Below the pieces are notes generated by a model. It had not been told where the DNA came from. It searched no databases and saw only the letters and a list, made by a program, of their open reading frames with translations. From Membranipora membranacea (Eukaryota > Bryozoa > Gymnolaemata > Cheilostomatida > Membraniporidae): DNA of 60,000 nt. Both the position numbers and the translations under genes were made by a program. The stretch lies in the NCBI GenBank assembly GCA_914767715.1, contig OU612065.1:25112001-25172000 (forward strand). Direction: 5' to 3'. Shown here in pieces: positions 48,222-57,257 of this stretch; the stretch's first letter is position 1; each line of letters begins with the position of its first letter.

Positions 48222-49105
48222 CAGCACCCTCTCAGACACAGCCGACCAGACAGACAAGATTGACGGTGCTATGATACTACATAAATGAGCTAAACGGATA
48301 TATTTTTTAGTTTTCTATTCTATCTATCTAATGATAAATGCAACAAAACGCCATCTACACTTGTGATGGTAACAAAATTGGACCAATGATTTTTTTTACA
48401 AAATAATACTCAACAGTATCAGAACTTGATTATAAAACAGTGAATAGAAATGGAAACCAAAAAAAAATGTCTTATTCGACTAAAAAGTCATAAGTAAAAC
48501 AAATTAAAGCACCATTTGTACACATCGTTGTCATAGAATCAAAGAATGTTGCTCCCAGAACTATTTATATACTACAATCATTATGGCAAGCCACTCGGTC
48601 TTGAATATGAAAATCATAAATAAAGGTTATATTTATATACATTGCAGACTAAGGGAGGAAGGAATAGCAATCCGGCAGCAACATTATCTGTGAAGTGGAG
48701 GATTTTTGATGTATTCTATAAAAGAAGAAAATAATGATTCATTATGCTTGGCCAACAACGGATTCTATTTTGTTGATAATCAGCGAGTCACATCAATCAC
48801 CTATTCCTTCACTCTTGCAAAAATTTAACCTTATAAGTAATGGTAAGGCAACTCCAAAAATGGTTCATCTGATATTTTAGTCCAAGCAGGGAGGGTGGTA
48901 TATACCTCCCACCTTCCCTGGTCTAAGCAGGGAGTTCGGGACTTACACATTGAACACACATGACAAAGATGCCTTGAAAAGCAACAAGAATGTCACACAA
49001 AACAGCTAAAATAGACAAACTTTCTCTGTGATGAGGGGACAGAGCTATAACTAAAGATTGTCACAACTTACATTTTGATTGAAATTTGACTAGCTTTGAC
49101 CAGAT
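48222..49105. other. Convergent 3' flanks of FERRY3 and PDI
   Basis: The FERRY3 3' UTR probably ends just after AATAAA at 48619-48624. The PDI 3' UTR comes from the right on minus. A short hairpin at about 48881-48922 (ccaagcagggagggtggtat against atacctcccaccttccctgg) is present. No coding region is seen. Confidence 0.6.
48619..48624 (+). terminator. Candidate polyadenylation signal of FERRY3
   Basis: Canonical AATAAA about 400 bases after the FERRY3 stop, followed by a T-rich stretch (ggttatatttatatac). Confidence 0.55.
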
Positions 49106-52100
49106 CTAGAGCTCAATCTTTTGCTCTTTCTCAGCCTCCTTGGCAGGCTCCTCAGATGAGCCTCCGAGTTTATCATCTAAGTATTTTACAAATGCTTCTA
49201 ATGTTCTATCACCGTCATAATCGACGACCTGCAAAGGTAGGAAAGACATAGATAACTATGTACAGAATATCAATAAGTGGCATTTGAGAATACCATTTTC
49301 ACTATGGGAAACTAAGTTGTTGAAATAGCTGTTAACTGCTAGCGAGCTGTAATACAAGTTAGGACTTTGCAAGCACATTATGTGCAAGACTGATACCTGG
49401 CGTGCGCCTTTGTACAATTGATTGACATGCACAGGTTGTTTGTTGTATATAAAAATTGCAGACTTTCAATCATCATGTCCTTAACAACATACCTCGTCGC
49501 TACCAGCTGGGAAAAACTTGAGAGTAGGGAAGCTCTGTACTTTAACATCTTCCAACTCGTTGGCTGTTGAGTCCATCTTAGCGATGACAACATTTTCGTT
49601 ATCGGCGTATTTTTCAGCAAGTTGGTCCCAGATTGGAGCAAGCTGTTTGCAGTGGCCGCACCATGGGGCATCTGAAATATAATAGTGTAAGATTCTATCA
49701 ATATAAGCAGGGTTATGTAGATGTTATATAAACTCAGCATGGCTTCTGTCAAACAATAATACAATGCAGTCTCTGTATATAAGCAAGCTATGACTGAATT
49801 GAGCAGTCATATTTAACGAGCAGTCATATTTAACGGTGACTCAGTCAACATCTTCCGCACTTGGTCGACATTTTTGTTGATATGAGATGTTTATGTGATT
49901 AGGCCCTCTCTAACTATGACAGAAAATGTTAACATACAAAATTTACTTACAGAACTCAACGAATACATTCTTCTCTTGGTTCTTGGCAACCTCAGCAAAG
50001 TTCTTGCCTACAAGGACCTTTACTGGGTTCTTGTCCCAATCTTCTGGTACATCCTCGCTCATCAGGAATGGTTTGATTGATCCATCAAGGTATCCACCAA
50101 CAAACTTGCTGAAAGCCTCCTCCGACAGTTCTTCGCTCTCTGGTTTGTATTTGCTCATGTCCTGTCAAAAGAGTTGGTAAATTGATAAATTCTAGGTATT
50201 GTGTTTCCATCTGAGAATAGAATCAAATAATTAATCTTTGAGGATTAAAACTTGAAGCCAGACATGAAGTTCTGCGTACATGACTAAAATCAGAGACCTG
50301 TAGGACTATGTGATGTAATTTATCAAATGTAAATCACCCAAGTGATAGAAATCACCTGAAGAATCTTGGGTGTCAACCGACCATGTCTGATTCTCTTTAA
50401 TCCAGAAAGGAATATGTACAAAGGCAATGAAGGTGGTTCGGAATACAGGCACGTAAACAAAAAGCTCCATACATTACCATTCTGCGACTTATCATACGGG
50501 ACTACCGGAATACACTAGTTAGGTACACGTAAACTTAAACCATGTCTCCTCTATGGATGACTGATGACAGTACATGCAGACTTGAACATGTACACGTCAA
50601 CTTAATCACATTCCCACATTTTCTTGCCAGCAGCAAAATCATTTACCACAAAATAAGTCTTAGGCACCCTGCCAATTTTTAACAATGCCATTATTTTGCA
50701 AGCCGTTCAATCAAATTTCTTCCGAAACAGGTGCCATTGCTTCATGAGCAGTACAGGTTTATGATAGGGAGTAAGTAAATAATGTCCAATAGAAATGTAT
50801 TTACCTCTCCAAGGTTGATGAGTCTGTAGGTTGGTACATCAGCCTCCTTCAGTCCAAAGAACTCAAGGATTCTCAGATTATCCTCAACATCGATGTTGAT
50901 AAAGACGAAAAGCATCTTGCCTTTGTTTGATACGGCAACCTTTCGGATATTTTCGGCAGCACCTTCGTAAGCATCAGACTTCTTGCTCAAGAACAATAGG
51001 AAGTGAGTCTTGATTTCACCACCGAATACCTTGGGTGCATTCTGAAATATATAATATAGCATTTAATGAATGATTTGACACTTTTTAGCTAGAGTAAAAT
51101 GCAGTTATTTCTGTCTAAAGTACATGGTATTCTAATTTAAAAATGAAGTTGGTAGACATTTTATGCAGAGAATCGTTAACTAAACAATTTTACAATAGCT
51201 CATATTGAATAAAGAATCTACCATATGCACTCTGGCCTACTTACATCCTGAGAGAATTCAATAAGTAGAGGCAGTTGGTTGGCAGCGATGAACTCCTTCA
51301 CAGATTCAGCAGTGATACCTTCAGACAGATCATTTCTCTTGTCATCAAAGTCCTTGAAGAGCACAACAGAGTCTTTCTCTACTTTGTTTGCATCAAACAA
51401 AGCTTGCTCGGAGGTGATTCCGAATGGAATATCATCGACATTGGAGGCAGCTTCGAGGAATGCCTTAGCATCATCAGATTCTTGATCCTATGAAAGAAAA
51501 ACCAGTAATTATTATAAGCGAAGAAACTAAATTATGTTTTCAACAGTGCTGCCCTGTGTCATCAGTTTTAAATAAAACAACAGTACAAAAATCATCATCT
51601 CCGTCTGGATATTAGGATGCTTTGCATTGCACAGTCTACTGTGGGCCACAACAGATAAAGTATAAGCTTAAGTTACCTTGAAGAAACCGACAACAGCAAC
51701 ATCAGCAGTCATCAGCTTGTCGAGATCTTCTTGTGTAGAGACAGCGGTAGCTGGTGGTCCAGTTTTCTTCTTCAGCCAGTTGACAATGTCACCAGCTGTT
51801 CTGCCACCACCGTATTCCATATCTTTACCATTCTTGAAGAATTTGATGGTAGGATATCCTCGAACACCAAATTTCTCTCCGAGGGTGCTCTCGACAGTGG
51901 CATCAACCTTACCAAGTTTGATAGCTGAACCCTCCTCTGCAAGCTGTGCAGCAGCCTTAGCGTACTCTGGGGCTAGAGCCTTGCAATGTCCGCACCATGG
52001 AGCATCTACAATATAAATAATTCACACTTAAAGCTACATTTAGTGAGGCTACATTCAGTATGAGCAAGCTATTACTCCTTGGTATGAGTATGTATAACAT

Positions 52101-52457
52101 TTCATGGAAGGTTCAGTAGAGTAAGATGATGTATACACTGTGACTGTACTTGGTGAGAGCAGTTATATTTAGTTAATACTCCACTGGAGAGTAAAGTACT
52201 CATCCATTGCTGCTGTGCACACCATAGACAACTCTATGGTGCAAACAGTCAACTCAATAACAGTGAGCAAGTAACAACGTATGTGAATGCTGTACGGTAA
52301 TCAATGTAAACTTACAAAATTCTATGAGGACGAAATCATTTTCTGCAATTACTGACTCAAAATTATCTACAGTTACAACAAGAACTCCCTCTTCTACTTG
52401 AATTTCTGCTGCGACAAGAGCAGCAATTACTGCTAAGGCTGTGATGAACAACTTCAT
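49106..52457 (-). CDS. P4HB: Protein disulfide isomerase (P4HB/PDIA1 type), complete; 7 exons, 487 aa
   Basis: This ER-lumen enzyme forms and rearranges disulfides in secretory proteins. Exons in order: 52316-52457, 51677-52005, 51245-51487, 50805-51041, 49951-50161, 49493-49671, 49106-49228; all GT-AG and in phase. A signal peptide ([17 protein letters not shown]) is followed by the four thioredoxin folds a-b-b'-a'. The active sites are WCGHC at residues 51-55 (a) and 391-395 (a'), each split from its preceding EF by an intron at the same codon phase, which mirrors the internal domain duplication. The acidic tail ends EQKIEL, a KIEL in place of KDEL. Human P4HB is 508 aa. An in-frame ATG at 52502 is upstream but lies near the likely transcription start, and the ATG at 52457 gives a proper signal peptide. 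Confidence 0.97.
52221..52240. repeat. Short hairpin ACCATAGA-CAAC-TCTATGGT
   Basis: Perfect 8-base inverted arms around a four-base loop, in the first PDI intron. Its ends match those of the longer palindrome at 46620-46657. Confidence 0.6.
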
Positions 52458-52520
52458 GTTGGATCCTTTTGTGTGGTTGACAAAGTTTGCTATGTTAGAC
52501 ACGTCCAGAGACTCTCACTT

Positions 52521-52598
52521 CTTATATGAGTAGTAACGTGGCATGTGTTCACGCACGCGCATTCATTGAACTTATCGATCGTGTTGCTCCTCAATTGG
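52521..52598 (-). promoter_or_regulatory. PDI promoter with TATA-like, ERSE-like and ATF6/XBP1-like sites
   Basis: Read on minus, a TATA-like CATATAAG lies at 52521-52530, about 65 bases before the ATG. Upstream, 52580-52598 reads CCAAT, nine bases, ACACG, one mismatch from the ER stress response element CCAAT-N9-CCACG. At 52534-52541 TAACGTGG (on plus) is one base from the ATF6/XBP1 site TGACGTGG and holds CCACG on minus. Known PDI genes are induced by the unfolded protein response, so the arrangement is credible. It has not been tested. Confidence 0.6.
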
Positions 52599-52944
52599 CT
52601 GAATTAGCTGGGAATTCCACCAATGATAGAGGGTTTCCTTGTTGCAACAAGTATTTGCAACTTGAGCAGGAAAGGACAACCATGAACAATAATTTTTCAG
52701 ATATTTCCTATCGTTGATCATTGCATAGATACAGGGATGGTGGTATATACAATAGCTATTTGTTATTGGTAAAGCAGGAGGGGGTATTTCAACTTGAATG
52801 ATGTTGTGCTAAAAATGTGTCAGGTAAATGGCCATCCGCCACACAGCGCTGTAAATGGCACAACCACTTGTGACAAATACCCATCCGGCAGTGCTAACTG
52901 GCCATCCATTTCATCTTATATCAATCTCAAAGTGCGACTGTCAA

Positions 52945-53184
52945 GAACCCACCCGGATGCCTATTTGGCTACGGCGGGATGTCCGCATGGCATCCGGTGG
53001 TTGCCAAATAGGCATCCGGTTAGATGATCTGTGTCTACAACCCATCCTCATCTAAAACGAACCCATCCGCCTCCGTCAAATTTGGGTCCGGACGCGTTTT
53101 ATGCAACCGGATGCCTATCTGGCAACCACCGGATGCCATGCGGACATCTGGCGATTGCCAAATAGGCATCGGGATGGGTTCTTA
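52945..53184. mobile_element. About 240-bp foldback element with long imperfect arms
   Basis: The ends aagaacccacccggatgcc and, at the right, ggcatcgggatgggttctta are inverted copies. Each arm is itself built of blocks that recur in both orientations: ggatgcctattTggc, gcatggcatccggtgg and ccaaataggcatccgg. A separate tract at 52826-52916 repeats ggccatccg/ccatccgg motifs and may be related. It is probably a non-autonomous DNA-transposon relic. No clear target-site duplication was found. Confidence 0.7.
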
Positions 53185-53238
53185 GCGCAGCATACTTTTG
53201 AAATCAAACTGTCGCTATAACTACACTCTATATCTCCA

Positions 53239-53264
53239 CCATAGACTTAATATTAAATCTATGA
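53239..53264. repeat. Near-palindrome with CCATAGA-type ends
   Basis: catagacttaat and attaaatctatg pair with one mismatched position per arm. The left end, accataga, resembles those of the palindromes at 46620-46657 and 52221-52240. Confidence 0.55.
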
Positions 53265-54117
53265 TCTCCACTCATTTTGTCTTTCATCAAGGCAAAATCG
53301 TTACCAAACTGTCCAGGGGCTATGTTAAGGTACAACGACTATAAACTTTGAGCAAAGTTTTTAGTAGTTGTCCTGGACACATTCGATCGGTTCTGCTTTG
53401 GATAGATTGATCTAGCCTAACCCATCCCTGCAGACCTTCCCTGCTTGATTGTTTTGATGACCTTGTCTAACTTAGCCTTACCGACTTTGGTACTAACTAT
53501 GAGGACATTGAGCCAGGTTACATCCTTGAGAACCGACATCAAAGCATCAACTTCATATTCATCCTTGACTTGCTAAATTACAGATAACAGATTGAGGTAG
53601 CTTTGTCACACGCCACCTTTTTTGTTTTTGAAACAAAAGAAAAAAGTGGCTGAGTGACAAGGCCAAGTTAGAGTATCCCGATATAAAAAGGCATGGTTTA
53701 TGATGTATTGCATCAAAATCCACATTATGCGCTCTGAAATAACCACCGCATGCACTAAGATTGATCTCACGATGCTGATTTGTGACTACACTGTATATTT
53801 GATTTAGCGTATTAATATCAGGTAAATTCTTAACTCAGTAAGTAGGCGAAGAAAACTGGATGACTCAGACTATATACCAGAGAATGCTCGAGTGAAAAAA
53901 GTGAAAAGAATGAGCTGTATGTCTATAAAAAACCTTATGCAAATATTATTTGGAAGAATAGGCTTCTAAAGACCTCAAATATTACAAAATACAATATAAT
54001 GCTGAAAGAAGGTTGTTTGAAGTTTGAGGATGTATTTCCTGGAACCACAATTACAGTTTTAGGCAATTTCCTTGTACATGTGGATATACACGTCTCAATA
54101 GCGTTTGGGCTCCATCA

Positions 54118-57100
54118 TCACTCCCAGTCCTTCTTGATGTTGAGAGTCATAACCCACTCTAAGTGCTTGTTCTTATCATCATCAGTGAAGCAACAGGTCA
54201 TTCTGAAACAATCAACCAGTAAAAAACTGATCAGGAATTTCTTAATGACATCAACCAATCGGGTACCCTCAGGTTAATGTATTGTATCAGGTACATGACA
54301 ACCAAGCATTAACTGGTTTGTCTTTGTTACCCACAAAAGGTAAACTCATGTTTTTCTAGCGACATATAAACTAGAAAATATATCTCACTGACACTATAAA
54401 TAGCGTACTTTGGAACAAAAAAATAGAATAACTATTTTTCTGTATGTAAATACTTTTGACATCTCTTATTACCTGCAAAAAGAGGCATATTTTTAATCAA
54501 TAAATATGTATATATATTTATTTGAGAGAAAATTAACCAAAAACAATCAATCAAAAACAAATAAAAACTATGACTAGGTATGGAATGAAATCACTATTTC
54601 CTCATTAGTCCTAGCTCATTTTTGATGAAGAAAACACCGCCTTCTTTGAAGGAGGATTCTAGAACTGGCAATACATCAAATCCATCTGAGTATCAAATGA
54701 AAAAGAGTTGACGTGGAGCATATCGCTTTGGTTAAATAAATTAAACCTTTTTGTACTTTTATTCCTGTGTTAGGGTTCCCAGACTGCTTTTCTGCATATT
54801 TTGACCTATTTAAGCTGTACATTTATGGCAAAAAATTTCCAAGGGAGCGACCTTTTGAACAGCAATATAGCGGAGGGGAGACGTAACTAACCAAAATTAC
54901 AAGACAAGGAAAATAATATGATAAGAACAGACAACTCTAGATTTGATTCATCAACTCGACCATGCCAACAGGGAGTTATGTCCCAAACTTCCTGGTGCAA
55001 ATCACATTAACTGTGCCAAATTGAACCATCCAAAGGAGTTGTATACTTTAATATTTGAAACTTTTTGGCAGAGATTTGGTGCTGTGACATCAATCCAGCC
55101 ATTACAAGTAGGCCTAGATTGACAATAAGAAGCTTGATTTGGCTTTAGAGATTTGCATTCTTGCTGTCACCGCAATGACATCTTATACAGCAATTCAATT
55201 TTATGATTTAAAATTGAAGTTTTTTAACATGTCTGCATCAGCAGACATGTTCAATAAATTTGTATATGTGCGCATGTTTCTAAGCAAGCCAGTTACTGTT
55301 TGTCCAATTATCACATACCGTCTAGCTCATCAAAACATGTTCGAGTCCAGGGTTTGAATTCTGCACAGCCCGAGGAACAAAAAAGACATAATGTAATTAT
55401 ATTCGACCAACTCACTTGTAAGCTCCTCGGAGCAGCATGCCAGAGGGAGCCTCCTCCATTGGTGTCATATAAGACTGCTCTTCCTGCTTAGGTCCGTAGC
55501 TACCTACCATGTGGGTGGTAGAGTCAACTTCAAAACAAAAAACAATAAACAGTTAGAATGACTATTTATGGGTTGCAGGAAGCTATAACTGAGCATAGCC
55601 TGTGTTCAGCCAGCTCATCAGTAAAATTATTTTCAAGGCTATAGAGTCACCCTTCCTCCGTCCTGTCGATCTGTTGGGAAATTGCGACTATATGTGGGTT
55701 ACAGTGTGTCTTCTTTTCATGCCTTATTGGACATCATAGCTAACCAAAGAAGAAGTGCATCATTCATGGTCAGATCAATTCAAGTTCTCTCTCCTTTGTT
55801 ATAAACTATTATAATATCAGAACAAACCTATACTGTTTGCTAAGCGATTTTATTGCCTGACCCAGTACACAGCTCCAATACAGATAACATTATGTCTCAC
55901 ATGCTATCTGACTTAGTCAAGCTGAGATAAGCACCACTGCACAACAATCATAATGTAGATATCAGATTAAGGCTTTATTTATAGTCAGATCAAATTTGAA
56001 CATGTAAACTATGACACGAAAACAGAAGTTGCAACCTCGGACCAGCATGCAATCTTTGCCAACAACTAATGTAGTTCTGTAATCAGTTATCTCAATTATC
56101 TAGGTCACGCATCTCTGTTCGAGTATTTTAGATGATGTCATACCTTTGATTCCCTTTCTGGAAGTTTTCATGACCAGTTTGAGCCCGGTGACGATCTCAC
56201 GCTGCACACAGAAGTTCATTTTTAGCCTGTAGTTGGTGCCTTCTTTGATGGTAAAGCTTTGGTCTTTTAGACTGGCCAAATCTCCTAATAACAACAAAAA
56301 GGATCATTTCCCTATCTTATGTGAAAGAGACAAATTCAACAATGTCAAGCAAATCTGATAGTCAGAATGTGAGTGTGTTTCAAAATTTGATGTTGAAATA
56401 TGAGGCGTTCATACGATGTCAAATACATACAATTGCTTGACAGTCAGGTCTTATTCATCAGCAACTTTTAAAATGGATATTTACTCCCTTGTGTAGACAA
56501 CAGCCAGGGTACATATGCTTAGTGGTGAAATTTTTCACAGGGAGAAAGTTCCTTGCTGGCACAATGTGGCTAAGCAAACTATGTGACAACAACTCTCATC
56601 TTATTGACAAAATTTTCAGTGATGATGATGAATTCTAGCTCTGTTGCGTTTAATTAATGACATAATTATGTGAGGAGACTCTCCCAATCCCTCTGATAGA
56701 TTTGGTACGGGTTGCGCTTACCTGTCAAGTCCAATGGTGGAACTTCACGTCCTTCTACCTCAAGTGAAATACTCTTAGGAATTACTTTGCGCGCATCATC
56801 AGGCCCTAAAATGCAACAAGACAAACATGCAAATATCTTTTTCTATACAAAATCGATATCGCTGGCATGCAGAGACTAATATAAGAAGCGCAACTGCCAG
56901 TTGTTGCTAGCCTAGCTGTATTATTGCTAAAGTTCAAAAATAGAGTTCAGTTTGGGCTGATATCTTAGAAAGGGCAGACCAAATGCATATATTGAGATTA
57001 CTTATAATACCCAATTGAAAAAAGCTGCAACAGGCATACAGTTGACAAGGTTGACAGGTGACAAGAGTTTGCTTACAGAAAGTTGAGGCTTTTGCGTCTC

Positions 57101-57257
57101 CTAGCAATGACTGTTTGTATTTTTGTAGGCTTTCATCTTCTTGATCTAGATTGAGCATTTCGTCCATGGACTTTTCTGCTGGTGGCTTGTAGCCAGGGGT
57201 AGTATCGACATCATCATCTACATTAACTGCTGGTGCGGGTTCATTAGATTCAGCCAT
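54118..57257 (-). CDS. ARHGDIA: Rho GDP-dissociation inhibitor, complete; 5 coding exons, 200 aa
   Basis: RhoGDI holds prenylated Rho/Rac/Cdc42 in the cytosol and blocks GDP release. Exons in order: 57077-57257, 56722-56805, 56144-56284, 55416-55527, 54118-54202, all GT-AG and in phase. Residues 1-60 form the flexible regulatory arm ([20 protein letters not shown] and SLLGDAKA). The immunoglobulin-like prenyl-binding fold follows: [17 protein letters not shown], the core [62 protein letters not shown] and the end NIKKDWE. All family landmarks are present and the length matches the roughly 204 aa of vertebrate proteins. The first coding exon begins just upstream at a strong acceptor (TTCTTCTGTAG, exon from 57282), so a 5' UTR intron is expected. 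The segment [13 protein letters not shown] is the least typical. Confidence 0.96.

Larger units (their letters stand above)
52599..54117. other. Intergenic DNA between PDI and RhoGDI
   Basis: Contains the upstream PDI flank, a large foldback element (52945-53184), a near-palindrome at 53239-53264, and a hairpin with gtcacacgccaccttttttg and its partner at about 53608-53655. The RhoGDI 3' UTR enters from the right. No coding region is recognised. Confidence 0.6.

Noticed and set aside
52458-52502. Upstream in-frame ATG at 52502 as the PDI start
   Set aside because: It would hide the signal peptide behind a polar stretch and lies about where transcription should begin given the TATA-like box.
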